This document shows, piece after piece, positions 1-5,177 of a stretch of 5,549 nt of DNA. The stretch's first letter is position 1. Each line of letters begins with the position of its first letter. The position numbers and the translations under genes are program-made. A model generated the notes under the pieces. That model worked only from the letters and a program-made list of their open reading frames with translations. It did no database searches and was not told the origin of the DNA. The DNA lies in NCBI GenBank assembly GCA_938036915.1, contig CALHVV010000033.1, forward strand, positions 1 through 5,549. The letters are read 5' to 3'. This DNA comes from an uncultured Candidatus Saccharibacteria bacterium. Its GTDB lineage: Bacteria > Patescibacteriota > Saccharimonadia > Saccharimonadales > Saccharimonadaceae.

Positions 1-51
1 CTCCCGCTTGCTTGGTCGCTGGCCTCCAGATATTTTCTTGTCCAATAGCAT
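1..51 (-). CDS. Possible 5' end of a further gene (partial)
   Basis: Downstream of the DUF4868 gene, an ATG at 51-49 opens a frame that stays open to the window edge and reads MLLDKKISGGQRPSKRE. An in-frame TGA lies upstream at 102-100, and this is the first ATG after it, so the gene would begin here if it is real. No ribosome site is visible in front of the ATG, and 17 codons are too few to recognise a family. It would be the next gene of the same minus-strand series. The frame could equally be open by chance. Bases 52-83 hold no convincing terminator, only a 5-bp AGAGA/TCTCT dyad at 68-80 without a T-tract. Confidence 0.3.
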   Translation of the reverse strand, partial: MLLDKKISGGQRPSKRE

Positions 52-83
52 GATACTAGCTAGACACAGAGAATATCTCTTCC

Positions 84-1199
84 CTACTCCGGCAATTGCT
101 CATTCTCGCGCAAGATTTTCTTGCCGCGCATTTCGTATTTGACGCCGGTCAGGTCGCTCGTGACGTAGTCGTCGTTGAGGAGATTGACAAAAACGGCCGC
201 ATCCTTGGCATCCATGATAATGATGCTCCCTGCCGCGTCGTCCGTCATCAGGCCCAGGCCCATTTCGTCGGCGTGGTCGATGAGTTGGTCTTGCGTCACT
301 TGGGCGGGATCGAGTTTTTGCAGTTTAGTCACCAGCGCTGGTGTGTCGCGCACCAGGCGGTCGAGCGTGAGCCCCTCAGGCAAGGTAAGCTTAAACTGCT
401 GAGTGATGGCAGCGATCTTCTCCTCCGCCACAGCGTGCTTCTTGGCATCGTAGCCAAAGAGCCGGACGAATTTGCTCTCGCTAAAGGCAAAGATATCGTT
501 GCCGACGATCAACACCTGATTATCTGGCGTGATGCGTAGGCCAGCATCAGCCACAAATGGCTGGAACGACCCACCACTGTACATCCAGGCGGTTGCCCCC
601 TTGAGCACCTGCGACTGGGGCAGCAGCTTGGCCACAAAGAATGGCTCGCCATCTGTACCCATCCGGAAGCGGGCAATGATACCCTTAACCTTCTTAAATT
701 CATGGTCACCCTCGTTGAAGGTCTCAAGGTCTGCCTCGCTGTAGGTGATCTGCTCGATGACTTCTTGAGCATGCACTACCCGATCAAGCGTCGTGCACTC
801 AAGGACATTCTCCTCCGCCTTGGCCGCCTCAAAGTCCCGCACCATCAGGCCAGTCGCTGCACCCGTCTGCACCGCCGTGATCATATCGTAGAGGAAGAGC
901 ACCTTGAGCTGTGCCTTGAGCTCAGCTGCATAGTTGGTAGCATACACTGTATAGCCCTTGGTAAAGAGAAAGAGATCCACCTCCAGCTGGTCTTTGTCGC
1001 GGTCGGCTTGGTTGGCCCAGAGGAATATGTCGGTGGCGTCGATAGACGTGTCAGTAGTAGGCGGTGTGGTAATATCTGTTGACTGAGTCTCGGCATGAGT
1101 AGCTACGTCTGCATCACTCTGCGGCGTAGCAGCTGACTCTGGTGGCGTTACTGAGGTGGTATCGGTAGTGGGGGTTTGTGTGTTTGGTTCGTTATGCAT
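84..1199 (-). CDS. DUF4868 protein, KwaB-like
   Basis: 371 residues. Residues 1-55 are a low-complexity, Thr/Pro/Asp/Ala-rich and probably disordered leader. Residues 56-365 look like the DUF4868 fold. I base this mainly on the C-terminal signature LLNDDYVTSDLTGVKYE (340-356) followed by a lysine-rich strand, plus internal strands such as GEPFFVAKLLPQ (184-195) and a NDIFAF...FVRLF segment (234-248). DUF4868 includes KwaB, the soluble partner of the membrane protein KwaA in Kiwa phage defence. I see no signal peptide or membrane segment here, and no KwaA in the window. The start is the only reasonable ATG, since the next Met is residue 106. The 33-base gap to the preceding gene has no clear Shine-Dalgarno. 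A TATAGT at 1212-1217 could give an almost leaderless transcript, but readthrough from the upstream gene is more likely. The family assignment is from memory of the motif. The function is inferred, and a KwaB-like protein without KwaA may work differently. Confidence 0.72.
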   Translation of the reverse strand: MHNEPNTQTPTTDTTSVTPPESAATPQSDADVATHAETQSTDITTPPTTDTSIDATDIFLWANQADRDKDQLEVDLFLFTKGYTVYATNYAAELKAQLKVLFLYDMITAVQTGAATGLMVRDFEAAKAEENVLECTTLDRVVHAQEVIEQITYSEADLETFNEGDHEFKKVKGIIARFRMGTDGEPFFVAKLLPQSQVLKGATAWMYSGGSFQPFVADAGLRITPDNQVLIVGNDIFAFSESKFVRLFGYDAKKHAVAEEKIAAITQQFKLTLPEGLTLDRLVRDTPALVTKLQKLDPAQVTQDQLIDHADEMGLGLMTDDAAGSIIIMDAKDAAVFVNLLNDDYVTSDLTGVKYEMRGKKILRENEQLPE

Positions 1200-1232
1200 G
1201 GTTTCTAGTGTACTATATTTGGGGTGTAAAGC

Positions 1233-2129
1233 CTATTGCTCAGTAGCGTGCTTTTCACCGACATCAGGATGCTGGCTCAGCCAATAGTAGAGCGTAAAGC
1301 AACTCGGGACGAAACCATGGATCTGCTCAAATTGAGCGGCGTAGTCTACAATCTCCCTACTCGTGGGAGGCTCATCGCCGAGGAGTGTTTGGACATCTTT
1401 TATACGTTCTTCTACTCTATCTCTCAACCTTTCGTCACATTCAGGATCCATCCGCCATTGCGGCCTGAGCATTTCTCTATATACAGCGTCATCATCACAA
1501 CCCTTAGCTATATCGGTCTCTGTTATCTTATCAGTAATCTCAGATAGTTTTATTGCACGATCACTACCTTCATCTTCATTAAGACAACTATCTATGGCAT
1601 CTCTCAAGAGTGATGTCTGGCGTTCATCGTCCAAAATATACGCATGTTGATCGAGTTGCCAGCAAAGCGCTTTAAGTAGTGGGCTTAACCAATCTGCATT
1701 CAGCCTCGTAAGCAACAAATCATCACCCCAATCGATAGCATCTTTAAGAATATGCTCTATTAGCCTGAATTCAGAGGCGCCAAATTTCACATCCCCCGGT
1801 GGCGTAAACCACTCACTGTCATCGAGCTGCTCAGGATTCTGTGGCCGCTGCTCTTCTTCGCCTAGATTACGGCTACCGCCCTCATCATGCTGTAATGAAT
1901 CGTCAAGGTTAGGTGTTTCTGCTGATTGATACCTGTCAGCTCTGCAGCGTCTGTCAGTGACAATAATCTTACCATCACCAGCCATTGTTGCAACCACACC
2001 AAGGCCCGGTACAAGCAACCCAGATTCTAGCTCCTGCCAACTTTCTCCATACCGCCCCTGTTTCGTCTCACCCGGCGTTTGCTCAGCACTGTGTGCTTGG
2101 TTGCGGGCTTGCCGTACTTTCTCACTCAT
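1233..2129 (-). CDS. ATPase-less paralogue sharing the C-terminal module of the AAA+ protein
   Basis: 298 residues, no family recognised. Residues 1-20 include SAEQT, also found in the hidden N-terminal extension of the AAA+ gene. Residues 35-62 look strand-rich (LVPGLGVVATMAGDGKIIVT), and 63-102 are an acidic, polar linker. Residues 103-293 form an acidic, largely helical module homologous to residues 365-554 of the AAA+ protein. It opens with DDSEWFTPP (103-111) and closes with a block patterned YAxQFExxHGFVPxxFTLxxWLxQHPDVGxK (263-293). There is no Walker motif, so this is not an ATPase. The start is supported by GGAG at 2137-2140 with a 7-base spacer, and a near-consensus promoter lies upstream. 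Its stop is 33 bases before the KwaB-like gene, so the two are probably cotranscribed. The simplest reading is duplication of the ATPase gene with its ATPase core lost or replaced. It could be an adaptor or competitor that docks where the ATPase tail docks; that is inference. Confidence 0.85.
   Translation of the reverse strand: MSEKVRQARNQAHSAEQTPGETKQGRYGESWQELESGLLVPGLGVVATMAGDGKIIVTDRRCRADRYQSAETPNLDDSLQHDEGGSRNLGEEEQRPQNPEQLDDSEWFTPPGDVKFGASEFRLIEHILKDAIDWGDDLLLTRLNADWLSPLLKALCWQLDQHAYILDDERQTSLLRDAIDSCLNEDEGSDRAIKLSEITDKITETDIAKGCDDDAVYREMLRPQWRMDPECDERLRDRVEERIKDVQTLLGDEPPTSREIVDYAAQFEQIHGFVPSCFTLYYWLSQHPDVGEKHATEQ
1251..1823 (-). repeat. Diverged copy A of the ~190-residue C-terminal module
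   Basis: This copy encodes residues 103-293 of the ATPase-less paralogue and matches 3217-3786 in the AAA+ gene. The DNA is diverged overall, but a 17-base block at 1801-1817 is identical to 3764-3780 and encodes part of the EWFTPP motif. Protein similarity runs from end to end: EWFTPP, then CWQLDQH opposite CWDLESMH, then the C-terminal HGFVP/QHPDVG block. The interior is AT-rich (22 G+C of 60 at 1501-1560). Confidence 0.85.
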
Positions 2130-2165
2130 ATCTCGGCTCCATTGTTATTAATTAGGTAGGAACTC

Positions 2166-2195
2166 ATAATACATCACATCTCTCTACACTGTCAA
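2166..2195 (-). promoter_or_regulatory. Sigma-70-type promoter for the paralogue/KwaB-like pair
   Basis: Read on the minus strand there is a perfect TTGACA (2190-2195), an 18-base spacer and TATTAT (2166-2171). Transcription would begin near 2159, giving a leader of about 30 bases that contains the GGAG ribosome site of the gene starting at 2129. The promoter lies in a 169-base gap after the vWA-like gene, so the downstream pair can be expressed independently of the ATPase pair. I see no strong terminator in that gap. Confidence 0.7.
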
Positions 2196-2298
2196 ATAAC
2201 TCACAGGCACACCCGCTAGGTGCATCATACTCACTGCACAAGAATTACTACGCGCAGCAAACAATATCGTAAGGATAGCGCTCCTCAAAAAAGCCTAA

Positions 2299-3198
2299 TT
2301 AGCGTTCTCTGTCTACTGGCTCATGCCCCAGCGTCTCCAGTGTGCGGTCAACCACTTTCTGGGCAAAGCGCTGCATGTCATCATCGCTCCTAAGATCAAG
2401 CCCCTCACCTTGGTCGATGAGAAAGCTGTGTGGCGGGAGATCTGAGGCCATGCGGGTTGGTTCGCCATAGCCTCCACCCACCATATACCCCATAGCGTGG
2501 CGTATGTCATTTGACTCATGTTCATTGAGGGCAAATACCCCGCGGCGCAAGAATGCTGGGTGTGCCAAGCAAAATGCCGCTGTGTCGATATCCAGATATT
2601 CCCCTGGCTGCACCACCGGTATCTGGTATTCAACACCACGGATATGGTAATCTCTTTCTTTTGTCGATTCCACCATCGTGAGGCCAAGCGAATACCCCTC
2701 AGTACGCAGCGCCTCAACCGCTGCATAGAGCGCTCCACCACGCTGCATAATCCGCTTGGATGAGACATTACTCTCCATTGATGCATTAACGTACATCATT
2801 GCCTGCTTCCCGTGAGTATCCTGGCGGACTTGGTAGTCCACCATATGCTCAGGCTCGCCGTGTAGGTAGGCACCGATATCTACCTCATCACCAGCGAAAT
2901 CTAGCCGAGATTCCACAACTGGTCGCCGCCCCACTAGCTGGTCAAGAGCAATACGCCCCACCGCCTGGCGCAAATGCTGGCGGCCCTCTTCCCAGCCATA
3001 GCGCGCTAACTCGAGCGCCTCATCCATCGTACTCGTGCCCGACCACTGCCACTCATCTATCTTCAAGCTCGATGCTCTGAGACCAGATTGCTCTTGCTGC
3101 TCGGGTGCATGCTGCATCGCATCAATCATCTCGCCAATGCTATCGAGCTGACGAAAGTGCATCGTACGACCGTCATACTCTTGCTCAGAGCGACGCAT
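2299..3198 (-). CDS. vWA-like partner protein resembling DUF7192
   Basis: 299 residues. The middle region has a pattern I recall from phage and Streptomyces-plasmid proteins annotated DUF7192. It runs: a segment ending DIGAYLHGEPEHMVDY (107-122), a hydrophobic strand and YVNASMESNVS (136-146), an RGGALYAAVEAL helix (153-164), then LDIDTAAFCLAHPAFLRRG (202-220) and GGGYGEP (241-247). The strand, short Ser-rich loop and helix (134-175) resemble the first half of a von Willebrand factor A domain. The loop begins with Asn instead of the Asp of a classic DxSxS metal site, so metal binding may be lost. The start is secure: GAGGAG at 3206-3211, inside the last codons of the ATPase gene, lies 7 bases before the ATG, and the ATG directly follows the ATPase TAG. 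This arrangement argues for translational coupling and a fixed ratio to the ATPase. MoxR-type ATPases commonly work with vWA proteins as chaperone-like pairs, and I infer the same here. The DUF number is from memory. Confidence 0.7.
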   Translation of the reverse strand: MRRSEQEYDGRTMHFRQLDSIGEMIDAMQHAPEQQEQSGLRASSLKIDEWQWSGTSTMDEALELARYGWEEGRQHLRQAVGRIALDQLVGRRPVVESRLDFAGDEVDIGAYLHGEPEHMVDYQVRQDTHGKQAMMYVNASMESNVSSKRIMQRGGALYAAVEALRTEGYSLGLTMVESTKERDYHIRGVEYQIPVVQPGEYLDIDTAAFCLAHPAFLRRGVFALNEHESNDIRHAMGYMVGGGYGEPTRMASDLPPHSFLIDQGEGLDLRSDDDMQRFAQKVVDRTLETLGHEPVDRER

Positions 3199-4878
3199 CT
3201 AGTGACTCCTCGGCCGCTTACCACCCACGTCGGGGTGCTGCCTCAGCCAATTACACAGGGTAAATCGCCCAGGAACAAAACCGTGGCAGGCTTCAAATTG
3301 CTTGGCGTAATCCTGGACGTCATGGTCGTTCAATTGCGAAAAGTGGTCTTTCACAAACTCTATTCGGTCATGTACTTCCGTCTTGATGTGGTCATTATCA
3401 TTATCCTCTGTTTCCCATTGTGTGATGTCCCCACGGTCGCGCTGCCAACGCCGATCCTCTACATTGACTGCAGCAACTATATCTGAGACAAGGACCTTTT
3501 TTGTCGTCCAAATTTCGGGGTCTCCAAAGACCCGCCCTACTGCCCTGGTGATTGTCGGCGTTTGCGATATGTCCGTTAGCTCACGCGAATGCATCGATTC
3601 CAAGTCCCAACACACTCGGACAAATATACTGGTCTCATAGTTGGTCATGTCTAATTTATTAAAATTATAACAGTCTGGTAAGAAACGACGTATAGAACTA
3701 TCAAGAGATCTCTCAAGCCATCGTGTATTCGTTCTATCGATAGTAATTTCTTTATCCTCCGGCGGCGTAAACCACTCACTATCGTCTTTCTTCTCAGTAT
3801 CTTTTGGCTGAGTTTCTCGAGATGACTTACCGTGAGATTCATCAAGCTCTTTGTCTTTAGTAGCTTCGCGAATCTTGTAGTCAAGCGCCTCCTGCACTTT
3901 CGGCATCAACCGCTTGGCATTCTCAGCTAGCTTCTCGCGGTCATGCTCCTTCATACCCTTATAGAGGAGCATCTCGCCCAGCCAATCCTTACCAATGCCT
4001 TGCTTAGCCAGGCGCACGCCATACAGGCTAGCACGCTGGCTAATGACGGCACGAATACCAAGCTCGCCCAGTGCCTGGCGATGTGCTCGCACTATAGCCA
4101 GCCACTCTTTGGAGCTAGGTACCTCACCAGCCGAGATGTCGAGTGGTGAGCGGTTTATCTCCGTGCCAAGTATCAGCGCTTCCTCCAGATCTTCATCGGT
4201 GTCCATTGGGATGAAGGCAAAGCGGTCGATGGTGGCGGCATCGATCGGTGCCCGGCCCACATACTCACTCGTCGCTCCGCGGCCAATCGTGTTGGCACTG
4301 GCGATGAAGCGCGCCGTCTCGTGGCGTGGCACTCTGCTATCCGGAAACTCACCATGGCCATTGGCAAGCGCACTGTTGAGGATAGTCAAGATACTTGCGC
4401 TACCATTATCGATCTCATCAAACATAAAGACGCCACCATTTTCATACACATCACGGTAAGCTGTGCTATGGTAGCTACCCGTTGCATCGCGATAGCCCAT
4501 AAGGTCGGACTTGGATGTCGTTGGCCCGAGCGATATAGAGCGAAATGGCAAGCCAATGCTATCTGCCGCTTGCTCACCAGCAGTCGACTTGCCACTCCCT
4601 GCCTCGCCATGCAGCCAGATAGGTACATCCGCCTGCAAGGCTGCGCGCACGAGAGGTGTGTGGTAGTGCGACGGCTTGGCTCTGTTAACAAACTGCTGCA
4701 ATGCAGGGTATTCCTGCTGCCGTGTTGTATGATCTAGCGCGAGGATCGTCCGCAGTGCATTCACAACCTCCTCGCTCGTCCCTTGGTGTAGTTGCTCGAC
4801 AACCTGGCGTGCTTCGCTCAAGTCTGCAGTCACCCCCTGGTGTACTGCTTTGATATCGCGCAGTGTTTTGCCGCTCAT
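3199..4878 (-). CDS. MoxR/CobS-like AAA+ ATPase with extra C-terminal module (5' end out of frame)
   Basis: 559 residues counted from ATG 4878. Residues 75-310 are an AAA+ domain of the MoxR/CobS (AAA_5) type: Walker A GEAGSGKST (91-99), GPTTSKSDLMGY (118-129), Walker B VFMFDEID (150-157), sensor-1 region ASANT (193-197), and DRF (218-220) with the usual arginine. All key residues are present, so an active ATPase is expected. Residues 338-364 are a charged linker. Residues 365-554 are an appended module shared with the 298-residue paralogue downstream; I do not recognise it. The ATG at 4878 has no ribosome site and is probably not the true start. The proper start is very likely ATG 4985, separated from this frame by an (AG)8 tract that is one unit too long (or two short). 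With seven units the protein would be 594 residues. Likely role: ATP-driven remodelling together with the coupled vWA-like protein. The core is GC-rich (39 of 60 at 4201-4260) and the module AT-rich (21 of 60 at 3661-3720), which suggests a fusion. Confidence 0.9.
   Translation of the reverse strand: MSGKTLRDIKAVHQGVTADLSEARQVVEQLHQGTSEEVVNALRTILALDHTTRQQEYPALQQFVNRAKPSHYHTPLVRAALQADVPIWLHGEAGSGKSTAGEQAADSIGLPFRSISLGPTTSKSDLMGYRDATGSYHSTAYRDVYENGGVFMFDEIDNGSASILTILNSALANGHGEFPDSRVPRHETARFIASANTIGRGATSEYVGRAPIDAATIDRFAFIPMDTDEDLEEALILGTEINRSPLDISAGEVPSSKEWLAIVRAHRQALGELGIRAVISQRASLYGVRLAKQGIGKDWLGEMLLYKGMKEHDREKLAENAKRLMPKVQEALDYKIREATKDKELDESHGKSSRETQPKDTEKKDDSEWFTPPEDKEITIDRTNTRWLERSLDSSIRRFLPDCYNFNKLDMTNYETSIFVRVCWDLESMHSRELTDISQTPTITRAVGRVFGDPEIWTTKKVLVSDIVAAVNVEDRRWQRDRGDITQWETEDNDNDHIKTEVHDRIEFVKDHFSQLNDHDVQDYAKQFEACHGFVPGRFTLCNWLRQHPDVGGKRPRSH
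3206..3211 (-). promoter_or_regulatory. Ribosome binding site of the vWA-like gene, nested in the ATPase gene
   Basis: GAGGAG on the minus strand lies 7 bases before the ATG at 3198 and within the last codons of the ATPase gene. The stop TAG (3199-3201) and start ATG (3196-3198) are contiguous. A ribosome finishing the ATPase is therefore placed directly on the next start. Confidence 0.8.
3217..3786 (-). repeat. Diverged copy B of the ~190-residue C-terminal module
   Basis: This copy encodes residues 365-554 of the AAA+ protein and is homologous to 1251-1823. Shared landmarks are DDSEWFTPP at the start, CWDLESMH in the middle, and YAKQFEACHGFVPGRFTL with WLRQHPDVG at the end. The last block could form a small helical or helix-turn-helix unit, but I cannot assign it to a family. 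Confidence 0.85.
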
Positions 4879-4985
4879 CAGGTTACTAAGTGACTGGAGC
4901 GAAATCTCACCACTCCCTGCAGTATCTGCAGTGGTTTGCTCAGCACTACCTGTTAAGGCTCTCTCTCTCTCTCTGGATTTGCCAT
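4879..4985 (-). other. True 5' end of the AAA+ gene, out of frame at an AG tract
   Basis: ATG 4985 is preceded by AAGGAG and a promoter. As sequenced it reads MANPERERE-P and stops at TAA after 10 codons. It lies 107 bases before ATG 4878 (35 codons plus 2 bases). Removing one AG unit joins the frames and gives MANPERERALTG, SAEQTTADTAGSG, EISLQSLSNL and then MSGKT. Nine units would stop at a TAG. In the ATPase frame itself, upstream of 4878, there is no other ATG before a TAG near 5005. The peptide SAEQT and the following G-E...Q-L pattern match residues 14-37 of the paralogue, so this segment is coding. It is either a phase-variable start in its OFF state or an indel artefact. Confidence 0.8.
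4959..4974 (-). repeat. (AG)8 dinucleotide microsatellite inside the start of the AAA+ gene
   Basis: Eight perfect AG units on the coding strand (CT on the plus strand) begin 11 bases after the A of ATG 4985 and encode alternating Glu and Arg. A dinucleotide tract this close to a start codon is the classic form of a slipped-strand contingency locus. Gain or loss of one unit shifts the frame by two bases. Seven or ten units are ON; eight (as seen) and nine are OFF. Confidence 0.9.
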
Positions 4986-4990
4986 ATTTT

Positions 4991-4996
4991 CTCCTT
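4991..4996 (-). promoter_or_regulatory. Ribosome binding site fixing the AAA+ gene start at 4985
   Basis: AAGGAG on the minus strand is followed by a 5-base A-rich spacer and ATG at 4985. This is the best ribosome site in the window, while ATG 4878 has none. It therefore decides in favour of the upstream start. Confidence 0.85.
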
Positions 4997-5012
4997 ATTG
5001 TCTAGGTTACTT

Positions 5013-5042
5013 ATTGTAAGAGATATCGAGGAGGTTTGTCAA
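5013..5042 (-). promoter_or_regulatory. Sigma-70-type promoter for the AAA+/vWA-like operon
   Basis: On the minus strand there is a perfect TTGACA (5037-5042), an 18-base spacer and TACAAT (5013-5018). The predicted transcript starts near 5006 and has a leader of about 20 bases carrying AAGGAG and then ATG 4985. A short dyad GTAA-A-TTAC (5046-5054) sits just upstream of the -35 box. The -35 sequence and spacer length are the same as in the promoter at 2166-2195. Confidence 0.75.
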
Positions 5043-5074
5043 TTAGTAAATTACGGGAGCTACTGAGAGGTTTT

Positions 5075-5094
5075 CAGCTCTTGTGTAAGAGCTG
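5075..5094. repeat. Perfect 8-bp inverted repeat, 4-base loop
   Basis: CAGCTCTT, loop GTGT, AAGAGCTG, all pairs perfect. It lies about 33 bases upstream of the -35 box of the AAA+ promoter. Neither strand has a T-tract directly after the hairpin, so it does not look like a standard intrinsic terminator. It may be an operator for a dimeric regulator, or a structured element in readthrough RNA from the upstream gene. Confidence 0.65.
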
Positions 5095-5103
5095 CATATG
5101 CTA

Positions 5104-5114
5104 GAATAATATTC
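5104..5114. repeat. Short palindrome GAATA-A-TATTC
   Basis: Perfect 5-bp arms around one base, in the AT-rich noncoding stretch between the 8-bp and 7-bp inverted repeats. By itself it could be chance in AT-rich DNA. It is listed because it is one of several dyads in about 120 bases. Confidence 0.4.
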
Positions 5115-5127
5115 ATTTTTATTTACT

Positions 5128-5145
5128 ATATTTTACGAAAAATAT
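5128..5145. repeat. AT-rich 7-bp inverted repeat
   Basis: ATATTTT, loop ACGA, AAAATAT, with perfect arms. It lies downstream of the probable terminator stem of the Myb-like gene and supplies the nearest T-run for that stem on the minus strand. Confidence 0.45.
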
Positions 5146-5151
5146 GAGACG

Positions 5152-5168
5152 ACCCCAGACTTTGGGAT
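5152..5168 (-). terminator. Possible weak terminator of the Myb-like gene
   Basis: On the minus strand, ATCCCA and TGGGGT flank a 5-base loop and form a 6-bp stem with one G-U pair, 9 bases after the stop codon. The T-run (TTTTT) comes about 10 bases later, so the site is not canonical and may be leaky. Confidence 0.3.
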
Positions 5169-5177
5169 AGCAATGCG

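Noticed and set aside
68..80. AGAGA/TCTCT hairpin after the DUF4868 gene as a terminator
   Set aside because: The stem has only 5 A/T- and G/C-mixed pairs and no T-tract follows it on the minus strand.
96..539. Plus-strand open frame of 147 codons
   Set aside because: It runs antisense through the DUF4868 gene, whose protein has a recognisable signature. There is no ribosome site or family match, and other plus-strand frames here are similar shadows.
1225..1230. TTTACA as the -35 box of a promoter for the DUF4868 gene
   Set aside because: With a 17-base spacer the -10 would be TAGAAA, two bases from the ATG. This would put the transcript start inside the coding sequence.
2266..2298. Terminator after the vWA-like gene
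   Set aside because: A T6 run follows the stop codon, but no stable stem precedes it. The only nearby dyad (AGGA/TCCT) has 4 pairs.
3088..3486. Plus-strand open frame of 132 codons with hydrophobic stretches
   Set aside because: It is antisense to the vWA-like gene and to the conserved tail of the ATPase, both of which are supported by homology and ribosome sites.
4876..4878. ATG 4878 as the true start of the AAA+ gene
   Set aside because: It has no ribosome site, and the coding sequence upstream is open and shares SAEQT with the paralogue. The promoter and AAGGAG point to ATG 4985.
4959..4974. The AG tract as a CRISPR-like or mobile-element repeat
   Set aside because: It is a single short perfect dinucleotide run with no spacers, terminal repeats or target duplications.
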